Assembly: GCA_003136895.1 (NCBI GenBank)
Contig: PLDY01000029.1
Location: forward strand, 1 to 59,404
DNA length: 59,404 bases
DNA from: Candidatus Erabacter solicola
GTDB taxonomy: Bacteria > Vulcanimicrobiota > Vulcanimicrobiia > Vulcanimicrobiales > Vulcanimicrobiaceae
Direction of reading: 5' to 3'
Numbering within the stretch: position 1 is the first letter of the stretch; every line of letters starts with the position of its first letter. Both the position numbers and the translations under genes were made by a program. The notes beneath the pieces are model-generated. The model searched no databases, was not told the origin of the DNA, and saw only the letters and a program-made list of their open reading frames with translations. Positions 34,348 to 41,965 of the stretch are shown here, piece by piece.

Positions 34348-34946
34348 GCTTTCACCCGCACGACATCGTTCACGTCCTTGGCGCGCGCCTCGTCGATCGC
34401 CGAGAGCGCCTTCTGGGCGGTCTCGAACGCGCGCTGCGCGGAGAGCACGTCGACCATCTCGTGCACGGCATCGACGTTCGAGCGCTCGAGAAATCCGCTT
34501 TCGACGCTCGTCCCCGGCGTTAGCCGCAGCCGGCCGGTCACGTTGCCGGCCTCGCGCACAACACCTTGCGCGTCGATCGTCGCGCCGGCGCTCGCGCGAA
34601 GCGCGCCGCTCGCACCGAGTAGCGCGCGCCCGCGTTCGTCGAGCAGTGCGCCGTTTGCGTCGAGCGTCAGCGAAGCCGAGCGGACCGGGATCGCATTGCC
34701 GTGCGCGTCGCGCACGAACAGCGTTCCACCGACCGTGGCCAGATCGAAGACGCGTCCGGTTCGTTCGAGCGGACCCTGCGTGCGATCGATGCTGCTCGAG
34801 ACGCTGAGGCCCCGCTCGCCCAGCGTTGCGTGAGCGATGCGGCGCTGGAAACCCGCGCTCGAGAGATTGGAGAGATTAGCAGCCGAGACGTCGAGCCGCG
34901 CTTGCGCGGCGTGCATCGCCCCGGCCATGAGTTCGATGCCATCCAT
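34344..34946 (-). CDS. flgF: Flagellar basal-body rod protein (FlgF/FlgG-like)
   Basis: 200 residues. N-terminal rod pattern MHAAQARLDVSAANLSNLSS; C-terminal SNVDAVHEMVDVLSAQRAFE then TAQKALSAIDEARAKDVNDV. It is the first gene of the flgF-flgG-flgJ-like-sigma-FlgM-like run. Naming as FlgF follows from order and from being the more divergent of the pair. ATG start is preceded, after ~200 bases, by the GvpL/F-like gene, so this run may have its own promoter; I could not find a convincing sigma-28 site. Confidence 0.7.
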   Translation of the reverse strand: MDGIELMAGAMHAAQARLDVSAANLSNLSSAGFQRRIAHATLGERGLSVSSSIDRTQGPLERTGRVFDLATVGGTLFVRDAHGNAIPVRSASLTLDANGALLDERGRALLGASGALRASAGATIDAQGVVREAGNVTGRLRLTPGTSVESGFLERSNVDAVHEMVDVLSAQRAFETAQKALSAIDEARAKDVNDVVRVKA

Positions 34947-35018
34947 AGCGCGAGCCTACGGGCCCGAGGTTACGCTACGGTTGCTCTCGGCTTACGCCGC
35001 CGCTATTCCGGTCGGGCC

Positions 35019-35111
35019 TTACTGGGTGGCGAAACTCACGTCCGCCACAGGACGGCGCGCAGCCCATCCGACGTTGAACTTGACCGCGGCCTCCGATCGG
35101 AGGTCCTTCAT
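35019..35111 (-). pseudogene. Possible fragment of an outer-membrane protein C-terminus
   Basis: The 207-base gap between the GvpL/F-like gene and flgF holds this 30-codon frame, MKDLRSEAAVKFNVGWAARR and a tail VADVSFATQ, which looks like the last strands of a beta-barrel. The upstream bases in a different frame read DVTPAFGATFSGYEG, also strand-like, so a frameshifted remnant of a longer gene is possible. The remaining bases (34947-35018) hold nothing I recognise. Evidence is slight. Confidence 0.25.
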
Positions 35112-35153
35112 AACCGGAGAACGTCGCGCCGAACGCCGGCGTGACGTCTGCCG

Positions 35154-35912
35154 TCAACTAAAGACGAACGGCGCGCGCGGGCCTTCCAAATAATACGTGA
35201 GGCCGGCGGCGGCGCCGATCTCGGATGCGGTCGCGATCGCGGAGCGCAGTGCGCTTGCCTGATGTTCCGGCACGAGATACGCCACGCTGCCGAGCGCGCC
35301 GCGCATCGGTGGGCCCACGATTCGGCGCGAACCGGTCGCCAGCGCACCGCACGCGCGCCACATGGCTTGCAGCTGCGTTACGATCTCGACGCCCAACTTC
35401 GGCGTGAGGAGCCGCGGCGAACGCGAAGCGTTCGCGACGACGCGCAGCACGTACGGCGCGCCGCCCGGCGCGACGTGCGGTCCGGCGAAGGCGTGGACGA
35501 CAAATTCGCGTTTCGCGCCGAGGCGCGTGAGCGTGCGGCACCAGCGGGCGTAGTTCTCCGTCACCGATTCTTCAAGCGCCGCGGGGTGCGGGAAGACGCT
35601 CAGCAGGCGCGCCGGTACGAGCACGCCGTGAAAGTTCGCGCGTTCGACGGCGCGCTCGTGCACACGCGCTTCGATCCGCAGCCAACCGTCATCCGAACGG
35701 CGCCGTTCGACTTCATCGGCCGTATAGTCGGTCTGCGCGACGAACGCGACGAGCAATGCGAGCCGGCCGTACCGGAGCGCTTGAACGCGACGGCCCTCGA
35801 CCGTGAAGCGCCGGCCCGCCAACTCGGGCGCTCCGAAGCCGTGAAAGATGACGGCTCGTCCCGCCGGGTAGACCCGGGGTTGGACGGTCGGAGCGGTCTG
35901 AGCCTTGGCCAT
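35154..35912 (-). CDS. GvpL/GvpF-family protein (solitary)
   Basis: 252 residues, cytoplasmic. Layout fits the gas-vesicle GvpL/F family: a first alpha/beta half with LRYGRLALLVAFVAQTDYTA, WLRIEARVHERAVERANFHG and VLVPARLLSVFPHP, then REFVVHAF and, in the second half, GALGSVAYLVPEHQASALRS and the closing GLTYYLEGPRAPFVFS, which is close to the usual 'LtGPwPPYsF' ending. No gvpA or other gas-vesicle gene is nearby. It lies 11 bases after divIVA in the lgt-yggS-sepF-divIVA operon. A solitary member must have some other task, unknown to me. Confidence 0.72.
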   Translation of the reverse strand: MAKAQTAPTVQPRVYPAGRAVIFHGFGAPELAGRRFTVEGRRVQALRYGRLALLVAFVAQTDYTADEVERRRSDDGWLRIEARVHERAVERANFHGVLVPARLLSVFPHPAALEESVTENYARWCRTLTRLGAKREFVVHAFAGPHVAPGGAPYVLRVVANASRSPRLLTPKLGVEIVTQLQAMWRACGALATGSRRIVGPPMRGALGSVAYLVPEHQASALRSAIATASEIGAAAGLTYYLEGPRAPFVFS

Positions 35913-35923
35913 ATCTCTCGTGT

Positions 35924-36478
35924 TTAAACGTCGATGAACGCGGTGGCGCTGCCGTTCGGCGCCAGATCGCCTTCGCTGCCGGAATCAGCGGCGGGCGCGC
36001 GGGCCGGTCGCGACGGCGGCGCGCTGACGTGCAGCTCCGTCTTTTCGAGCAGCGCGAGATGCGTCATCAGCAAACTGCGAAGTTCGCTCTTGGCTTTCTC
36101 TGAGGTCTCGAGGTGACGCTGGCACTCGCGACGCGCTTCGGTCGCGCGGTCGCCATAGGCCGCGATCTCCTTCTCGATTGACATGCGCGCCTCGGCACGA
36201 ATCAAGTCGGCTTCCTTGTGCGCCGAGCCTTTGACCTCGTCGGCAGTGCGCTGCGCGAGCAGCAGCGTATTCTGCAGCGACTCTTCCATCGCTTTGAAGT
36301 GGCTGATGCGTTCCTTCAGATCGGAGATCTCGGCCTCGAGCGCCGCGCGCGACGACGCCTCGTCCTCAAGCGCTTCGATCACGTCGTCGAGGAACTGATC
36401 GACGTCGGCGGGATCGTAGCCCTGCAGTTTCTTCTTGAAGGTCTTGTGCTGGATATCGATGATGGTTATCTTTTGCAT
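35924..36478 (-). CDS. divIVA: DivIVA-domain cell-division/polarity protein
   Basis: 184 residues, ATG at 36478. The N-terminal lipid-binding segment MQKITIIDIQHKTFKKKLQG then YDPADVDQFLDDVIEAL is the DivIVA hallmark; a long coiled coil follows (about 35-150) and a Pro/Ala-rich tail. DivIVA binds curved membrane at poles and septa and recruits partners. It lies six bases after sepF. This is a monoderm-associated gene that also occurs in some diderm phyla, here supporting the Terrabacteria placement. Confidence 0.9.
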   Translation of the reverse strand: MQKITIIDIQHKTFKKKLQGYDPADVDQFLDDVIEALEDEASSRAALEAEISDLKERISHFKAMEESLQNTLLLAQRTADEVKGSAHKEADLIRAEARMSIEKEIAAYGDRATEARRECQRHLETSEKAKSELRSLLMTHLALLEKTELHVSAPPSRPARAPAADSGSEGDLAPNGSATAFIDV

Positions 36479-36484
36479 CGTGCT

Positions 36485-36958
36485 TTATCCTCGGTCCATG
36501 AAATCGAGCGAGCCGTCACGGCCCAACAACGAATCGCGCAGGCCTTGCGAGTTCACCGCAACGCCCGACGGTACGACCAAGTACATCGCCTCGGCCAGTT
36601 TTTGAATCTTCCCATCGAGCGTGTACGCCACGCCTGAAGTGAAGTCGACGATGCGTTGCAGCAAGGGACGTTCGATGCCCTGCAGATTGACGATGACGAC
36701 CCGGTTGCCGCGCAGAGCGTCGGCGATCTCCGTGACGTCGCTAAACGAACGCGGCATGAAGACCGAGACCTCGGAGCCCGCCGCCGAGAGCCGCCGGCCC
36801 TCGCGTCCCGCGATCGAGACTACGTTGCGGCGCGGCTGCGCTTCCTCTTCGTACTGCTCTTCTTCGTCGTCTTCGTGCAGCGCGAAGAACGAAGTGATGC
36901 GGTGCAAGACACCCACTTTTCCCCCTTGCCGGTCGTCGACCAGGCGTTCGTCGCTCAT
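36485..36958 (-). CDS. sepF: Cell-division protein SepF
   Basis: 157 residues: acidic linker (FFALHEDDEEEQYEEEAQPR) then the SepF core from about residue 70: SVFMPRSFSDVTEIADALRG, NRVVIVNLQGIERPLLQRIV, DFTSGVAYTLDGKIQKLAEA and MYLVVPSGVAV. SepF rings tether FtsZ to the membrane through an N-terminal amphipathic helix. ATG at 36958 overlaps the yggS stop (ATGA). SepF replaces FtsA in actinobacteria and archaea, so its presence here is informative about the division machinery. Confidence 0.92.
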   Translation of the reverse strand: MSDERLVDDRQGGKVGVLHRITSFFALHEDDEEEQYEEEAQPRRNVVSIAGREGRRLSAAGSEVSVFMPRSFSDVTEIADALRGNRVVIVNLQGIERPLLQRIVDFTSGVAYTLDGKIQKLAEAMYLVVPSGVAVNSQGLRDSLLGRDGSLDFMDRG

Positions 36959-37650
36959 ATTCTGGTTCCAAAAATCGCGGTACCGATGCGCAGCATCGTC
37001 GAACCGCAAGCAATCGCTTCACGCCAATCGCCGGACATCCCGATCGAAAGCGTGGTTCCGCCGACGCGCTCGAAAGCTCGAGCCGCTTCGCCGAACGCGC
37101 TGACGATCGAAGCTCGGTCGTTCGTCAACGGTCCGATCGCCATCACGCCGTCGATTTCGAGATCTTCCTCATCGCGCAGTTGCGCGGCCAAAGCGGGCGC
37201 ATCAGCCGGCGCGACGCCGAAACGATCGTCCCGCGAAATATTGATCTGCAAGAGCGCGCGCAGCCGCTTTCCGCGCAGACGTTGCGCGCGCGCGATCGCG
37301 CGGCCGGTTTCGAGCCGGTCGATTGTTTGGACCAGGTCGAACGTGTCGACGATCGCCTTGGCTTTGTTGCTCTGCACGTGACCGACGAAATGTTTGCGCA
37401 CCGGCGGCAGCGCCACAAACTTCTCGGAGGCCTCGTGCGCGTAGTTCTCAGCGATATCGGTGAGGCCGGCTTCAATCGCTTCGAGCAGCGCGGCGCGCGG
37501 CTGTTTCTTGCTGACGCCCACCAGCGTGATCGTTGCCGGATCGCGCCCGGCGGCGTGCGCGGCTTCGGCGATATTCGCTCGCATCGTGGCGATGCGCGCT
37601 GCGAGCGAACTCGGAGCGCCCGACGGCGGGACTCCGACCTCGAGCTTCAT
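36955..37650 (-). CDS. YggS/YlmE-family pyridoxal-phosphate homeostasis protein
   Basis: 231 residues. ITLVGVSKKQPRAALLEAIE holds the PLP-binding lysine (Lys in VSKKQP); ENYAHEASEKF, HFVGHVQSNKAK and LSIGMSGDWREAIACGSTML then RIGTAIFG complete the pattern. Binds PLP and balances it without catalysing a known reaction. Its place before sepF matches ylmE-ylmF in firmicutes. ATG at 37650; 34 bases after lgt. Confidence 0.9.
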   Translation of the reverse strand: MKLEVGVPPSGAPSSLAARIATMRANIAEAAHAAGRDPATITLVGVSKKQPRAALLEAIEAGLTDIAENYAHEASEKFVALPPVRKHFVGHVQSNKAKAIVDTFDLVQTIDRLETGRAIARAQRLRGKRLRALLQINISRDDRFGVAPADAPALAAQLRDEEDLEIDGVMAIGPLTNDRASIVSAFGEAARAFERVGGTTLSIGMSGDWREAIACGSTMLRIGTAIFGTRI

Positions 37651-37684
37651 GAACGTTGGGGGTTCCCCGCACCGGAGGCTTTCC

Positions 37685-38542
37685 CTAGTTGGCCGCGCTC
37701 TCCGGAGCCGGGGACGGCAGGCTTGCATCGGTGCGCCGGCCGGCGCGGACCGAGCGCCAGATCATGACGACGCCGATCGCGATCATCGCCAGCGAGAAGA
37801 GTTGTCCGCCGGTGAACGGGCCGACCGCGAGGTCGGTCTGGCGCCAGATCTCGGCCAGCGAGCGGGTCACGCCGTAGAGCGTGAACCAGGTCCAGGCCAC
37901 GACGCCGTCCGGCGGGCGCCGCCGGTAGAGCAGCAGCATGATCGGCAGCACCAGGATATCGAGAATCGATTCGAAGATCTGCGAGGGATAACGGTAATCG
38001 GTGGGCGCGCTTGGGAACTTGATGCAATACGGTCGATCGGGATTGCAGACGTTCCCCACCAGTTCGTCGTTGATGAAGTTGACGATCCGGGTCAGGGCTA
38101 GCCCGATGGGAAGCAAGACGACCGTCTCGTCGGCCATGACGGTGAAACGAACTTGCGGATGGCGCCGGATGAAGAGCGCGATCGCCACGATGACGCCGAT
38201 CAGCCCGCCGTAGAAGCCCATGCCGCCGTTCCAAACGGCGACGATATTGATCAGGCTCCGGGGCATGTCGCCGAAGTATTGCGACGCCGTATGCTTGGTG
38301 ACGATATCGGCGAGTACGAAGAACAGCCGTCCGCCGATCAGAACGCCGCCGAGCGCGTAGACCAGGAAATCTTGGACTTGTTCGGCCGTCAGGCCGAGCC
38401 GCTTGCGCCCGGCGGGCCGCGCCATCCAGAGGCCGACTGCCAGGAAGCCCACCAGGTACGATAAGCCGTACCAGTGGATTGCCAAGGGGCCGAGACGGAA
38501 AGCGACCGGATCGATATTGGGGTACGTGAACCAATGCTGCAC
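37685..38542 (-). CDS. lgt: Prolipoprotein diacylglyceryl transferase
   Basis: 285 residues, seven membrane helices. Transfers diacylglycerol from phosphatidylglycerol to the lipobox cysteine of exported lipoproteins. Key blocks: IHWYGLSYLVGF, WNGGMGFYGGLIGV, ALTRIVNFINDELVGN, YPSQIFES and GVTRSLAEIWR. The segment around the E. coli His103 reads GFYGGL, with Tyr in place of His, as I recall in several other phyla. It acts with lspA, encoded across the divergent 101-bp gap. Substrates in this window include the PrsA-like protein at 18607. Confidence 0.93.
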   Translation of the reverse strand: MQHWFTYPNIDPVAFRLGPLAIHWYGLSYLVGFLAVGLWMARPAGRKRLGLTAEQVQDFLVYALGGVLIGGRLFFVLADIVTKHTASQYFGDMPRSLINIVAVWNGGMGFYGGLIGVIVAIALFIRRHPQVRFTVMADETVVLLPIGLALTRIVNFINDELVGNVCNPDRPYCIKFPSAPTDYRYPSQIFESILDILVLPIMLLLYRRRPPDGVVAWTWFTLYGVTRSLAEIWRQTDLAVGPFTGGQLFSLAMIAIGVVMIWRSVRAGRRTDASLPSPAPESAAN

Positions 38543-38643
38543 GGCTGACCAGCTTGCCTGGGGCCCGCCGTGCGACCTGCCTCCAGCCGAGCGCCGCTAG
38601 GCGCAGGCGCCCAAGCCGTATTGTCGTAGGGTTAGGGCTGCCT

Positions 38644-39369
38644 ATGCACCCCCAGTTGAACATTCTGACCGCGTTTTTGGCCGGTCTCGTCTCCTTCGTC
38701 TCGCCCTGCGTCCTGCCACTGATCCCGTCGTATCTGTCGTTCTTGACCGGGACCAGCCTCGAAGATCTCAAGGCCGCGGACACCGCTGCCGCCAAGGCCC
38801 GCGTGCTCGCGCACGCCCTCGCGTTCGTCAGCGGCTTCACGCTGATCTTCGTTCTGCTGGGCCTCTCGGCAAGCACCGTCGGCGCCTTCTTCGCGGATTA
38901 TAAGGATACCGTCGCCCGAATCGGCGGCGTCATCATCATCATCTTGGGCCTCAACATGATGGGCGTCTTCAAGATTCCGGCGCTGATGATGGATAAGCGT
39001 TTTCATCTGCGCCCCCGCAAGCAATCGCTCGCGATTTCGTTCTTGGTCGGCATCGGTTTCGCGGCGGGTTGGTCGCCCTGCATCGGCCCTATTCTCGCGG
39101 CCGTCCTTCTGCTCGCGCAAAACGAAAAGATCCCGCAGGCGACGTTCTTGCTCTTCGTCTACTCGATGGGCTTGGCGGTCCCGTTCCTGATCACCGCAGC
39201 CGCCATAACGCAGACCCTCGGTTTCTTGAACCGGATCAAGCGTTACTTGCCGGCGATCGAGTTCGTCTCCGGCCTGATCCTGGTGGGAACAGGACTCGTA
39301 CTCGTGACGCTTTCGTTCACCCGCGTCGCGGGGTTCTTCTACCAATTCGTCAAACCGCCAAGCCTCTGA
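38644..39369 (+). CDS. ccdA: CcdA-type thiol-disulfide (cytochrome c biogenesis) transporter
   Basis: 241 residues, six membrane helices. The N-terminal SFVSPCVLPLIPSYLSFLTG and the second GFAAGWSPCIGPILAAVLLL hold the two conserved cysteines that carry electrons across the inner membrane from thioredoxin to periplasmic thiol proteins. ATG at 38644 is preceded by AGGGTTAGGG. It starts the operon ccdA-lspA-rluD-tgt. The paired cysteines of the TonB-receptor tail and the SCO1 protein are possible clients of such a pathway (inference). Confidence 0.9.
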   Translation: MHPQLNILTAFLAGLVSFVSPCVLPLIPSYLSFLTGTSLEDLKAADTAAAKARVLAHALAFVSGFTLIFVLLGLSASTVGAFFADYKDTVARIGGVIIIILGLNMMGVFKIPALMMDKRFHLRPRKQSLAISFLVGIGFAAGWSPCIGPILAAVLLLAQNEKIPQATFLLFVYSMGLAVPFLITAAAITQTLGFLNRIKRYLPAIEFVSGLILVGTGLVLVTLSFTRVAGFFYQFVKPPSL

Positions 39370-39896
39370 TGATTCTCGACGACCAAGCATCTGTGATCCA
39401 TCGTCTGCTGACCTGTTTTTCGGACCCGCGTCTTAAGACGGTATCGGGTTTCCCCATCGCCATCGCGGCCGTGATCGGCCTCGATCAGTTCTCGAAGCAT
39501 CGCGTCGTTGCGACCTTCGTGCCGAACGAGAGCCGCGCGGTGATCCCGCATCTGTTGTACTGGACGTACGTGCAGAACCACGCCGGCGCGTTCGGTCTCT
39601 TCGGAACCCAGCCGTGGTTGCTCGTCGGAATGGCGCTCGTGGTCCTCGGCGTCTTCTGGTACGCGTTTCGCGAATATGCCGCCAATTCGGCAATCGTGCG
39701 GCTGGCGTTCGGAGCGATCGCCGGCGGCGCGGTCGGGAACATCATCGATCGCTTTCACTACGGCTCGGTGGTCGACTTCATCGACCTGCGCTGGTGGCCC
39801 GTCTTCAACGTCGCCGATTCGTGCATCACGATCGGCGTGCTGTTGCTGATCGTCACGACGTTCCGGCGCGAGCGGGCTCCGCGCCCGGCGAACTGA
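39369..39896 (+). CDS. lspA: Lipoprotein signal peptidase II
   Basis: 175 residues, four helices. An aspartyl protease that cuts the signal peptide from diacylated prolipoproteins. Active aspartates are Asp127 (GNIIDRFHYGSVVDFI) and Asp150 (FNVADSCITIG). ATG shares one base with the ccdA stop (TGATG). The N-terminal extension of about 25 residues before the first helix is longer than usual. It continues lgt's pathway, so both lipoprotein maturation genes lie within 2.2 kb. Confidence 0.92.
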   Translation: MILDDQASVIHRLLTCFSDPRLKTVSGFPIAIAAVIGLDQFSKHRVVATFVPNESRAVIPHLLYWTYVQNHAGAFGLFGTQPWLLVGMALVVLGVFWYAFREYAANSAIVRLAFGAIAGGAVGNIIDRFHYGSVVDFIDLRWWPVFNVADSCITIGVLLLIVTTFRRERAPRPAN

Positions 39897-40786
39897 CCGC
39901 GCACACGGTCGAGGCCGCGGAAGCCGGCCTGCGGATCGACGTCGCGATCGCCCGCCTGACGGGCGCGCCGCGCTCCTCGATCGCCGATGCGGTCAAGGCC
40001 GGCGACGTGCGCCTCAACGGCGCGCCGGTCCGCGCCAGCACGCCGGTCGCCACCGGCGACCGACTCGAATTCGTCTTGCGGCAACGCGCCATACTCGAAG
40101 CGACGCCGCAAGCGATGCCGCTCGACATCGTCTACGAAGACGACTCGCTGGTCGTAGTGAACAAGCCGGCCGGAATGGTCTCACATCCGGCGCACGGCGC
40201 GCGCGACGGGACGCTGGTCAACGCGATGCTGGCGCACGCCGGCGCGCTGCCGGGCGATCCGTTGCGCGCGGGGCTCGTCCATCGCCTCGACCGCGATACC
40301 TCAGGCTTGCTCGTCATGGCGAAGACCGACGGCGCGCTCCGCGCGCTGGGTGTCGCGATGATGCGACGCTTCATCGAGCGCGAATACCTCGGGCTCGTCG
40401 TCGGTATTCCCGAACAGGCCGAGGGCCGCATCGAGGGAGCGATCGGACGCGACGAACACAATCGCTTACGCTTCGCGATTCGCGCGGAGGGACGTCCCGC
40501 GGTGACGCACTATGCGCTGCGCGAGGTACTGCGGGACGCGAGCGAACTGACGTTTCGCTTGGAAACCGGACGCACGCATCAGATTCGCGTGCACATGGCA
40601 GCTTTCGATCATCCGATCGTGAACGACCCGGTCTACGGAAAACGCGATCCGCGCATCGACTTGCCGGGACAGGCGCTGCACGCCTGGCGCCTGGTCTTTC
40701 GCCACCCGGCAACGCGCGAAGACCTGTCGTTCGAAGCGGCCCCGCCCGACGCATACGTCCGCGCGCGCGATATTCTGCGCGGATGA
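39893..40786 (+). CDS. rluD: Ribosomal large-subunit pseudouridine synthase (RluD family), probable CTG start
   Basis: 297 residues from a CTG at 39893: an N-terminal S4 domain (LRIDVAIARLTGAPRSSIAD), then the RluA-type catalytic domain with LVVVNKPAGMVSHPAHGARD, the catalytic Asp in HRLDRDTSGLLVMAK, and LETGRTHQIRVHMAAFDHPI. It isomerises uridines in 23S rRNA. No ATG, GTG or TTG is available close to the S4 start; the CTG overlaps the lspA stop as CTGA, like the ATGA/GTGA junctions elsewhere. A later GTG would cut the S4 domain. RluD versus RluB-like specificity is not decided. Confidence 0.88.
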   Translation: MTAHTVEAAEAGLRIDVAIARLTGAPRSSIADAVKAGDVRLNGAPVRASTPVATGDRLEFVLRQRAILEATPQAMPLDIVYEDDSLVVVNKPAGMVSHPAHGARDGTLVNAMLAHAGALPGDPLRAGLVHRLDRDTSGLLVMAKTDGALRALGVAMMRRFIEREYLGLVVGIPEQAEGRIEGAIGRDEHNRLRFAIRAEGRPAVTHYALREVLRDASELTFRLETGRTHQIRVHMAAFDHPIVNDPVYGKRDPRIDLPGQALHAWRLVFRHPATREDLSFEAAPPDAYVRARDILRG

Positions 40787-41904
40787 ACGGTGTGCCCGGC
40801 GCGTTTGCGCTGCGCGCCACAAGCGGAAACGCGCGCCGCGGATCGCTGACGCTCGCGCACGGCGTGGTCGAGACGCCGGTCTTCATGCCCGTCGGCACCG
40901 CCGCGACCGTAAAGGGCCTGACTCCGGGCGACCTGTTCGAACTCGGAGCGCGGATCGTCCTCGCCAACTCGTATCACCTGTGGTTGCGCCCGGGACGCGA
41001 GACGATCGTTGCGGCCGGCGGGTTGAATGCGTTCATGCGCTGGGAGCGCCCGATCCTGACCGATAGCGGCGGCTTCCAAGTCTTCAGCCTCGAATCGCGC
41101 CGCGTCGTCAGCGATGCCGGCGTGCGCTTCCGTTCGCACATCGATGGCAGCGAACACGAGTTTACGCCCGAGAACATCGTCGCGTTCCAAGAAGCACTCG
41201 GCGTCGATATCGCGATGGCGCTCGACGTCTGCGTCAAACTGCCCGCGGAGCAGACGGAGATCGACGAGGCGGTGCGGCGCACGACGTTATGGGCAGAGCG
41301 GTGCGCCAACGCACGCTCGCGCGCCGCGACGCTGCTCTTCGGCATCGTGCAGGGCGGTCTCGACGAGAGCGCCCGGGCGCGCAGCGCTGCGGGATTGACC
41401 GCGCTCGAACTGCCGGGCTACGCGGTCGGCGGCCTCTCGGTCGGCGAGACGCGCGATGAGTTCGAACGCATGACCCGCTTCAGCGCCGGGCTGCTGCCGG
41501 CCGGGAAGCCGCGCTACCTGATGGGCGTCGGTACGGTGCGCGACCTGCTGACGGCGGTCGACGCCGGGATCGATATGTTCGACTGCGTCTATCCGACGCG
41601 CTGCGGTCGCAACGGCCGCGCCATCACGCGCGCGGGCGATCTGAACATTCGAAATGCCGTCTTCGCGCGTGATTTTCGCCCGCTCGACGAGCGCTGCTCC
41701 TGCTCGGTCTGCGCAACCTTCACGCGCGCCTACCTGTCGCATCTCTTCCGCGCCGAAGAGATGCTCGGGCCCCGTCTCCTCTCCTATCACAATCTTGCGG
41801 TCCTGATCGACCTGCTCGCGGAAGCGCGCACTGCGATCGAGCGCGACGAATGGGCCGCCTTCCGTAGCGCGAACCTGGCCGCGCTCGCGCCGGCCGGCGA
41901 TTGA
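40783..41904 (+). CDS. tgt: tRNA-guanine transglycosylase
   Basis: 373 residues. Exchanges the guanine at position 34 of His, Asp, Asn and Tyr tRNAs for preQ1 in queuosine synthesis. Motifs: VETPVFMPVGTAATVKGLTP, YHLWLRPGRETIVAAGGL, ILTDSGGFQVFSLE with the catalytic Asp, GGLSVGETRDEFERM, AGIDMFDCVYPTRCGRNG with the nucleophile, and the zinc ligands CSCSVC plus His. ATGA overlap with rluD. A complete, typical enzyme. Confidence 0.95.
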   Translation: MNGVPGAFALRATSGNARRGSLTLAHGVVETPVFMPVGTAATVKGLTPGDLFELGARIVLANSYHLWLRPGRETIVAAGGLNAFMRWERPILTDSGGFQVFSLESRRVVSDAGVRFRSHIDGSEHEFTPENIVAFQEALGVDIAMALDVCVKLPAEQTEIDEAVRRTTLWAERCANARSRAATLLFGIVQGGLDESARARSAAGLTALELPGYAVGGLSVGETRDEFERMTRFSAGLLPAGKPRYLMGVGTVRDLLTAVDAGIDMFDCVYPTRCGRNGRAITRAGDLNIRNAVFARDFRPLDERCSCSVCATFTRAYLSHLFRAEEMLGPRLLSYHNLAVLIDLLAEARTAIERDEWAAFRSANLAALAPAGD

Positions 41905-41952
41905 TTGATGTCATAGCTCGCCGCCGGGCGAATGCGGAGCCGTTTTGCGTCG

Positions 41953-41958
41953 TATACT
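41953..41958 (+). promoter_or_regulatory. Candidate -10 box very near the start codon (leaderless transcript?)
   Basis: TATACT at 41953-41958 lies only seven bases before the ATG at 41966. Transcription from it would begin at or just before the ATG, giving a leaderless message. GGAG at 41961-41964 is too close to the ATG to act as a normal ribosome-binding site. No clear -35 box. Confidence 0.3.
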
Positions 41959-41965
41959 TGGGAGC

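Noticed and set aside
34947-35018. Possible sigma-28 promoter before flgF
   Set aside because: GCCGAGAG resembles the -10 box only partly, and no TAAA lies at the right distance.
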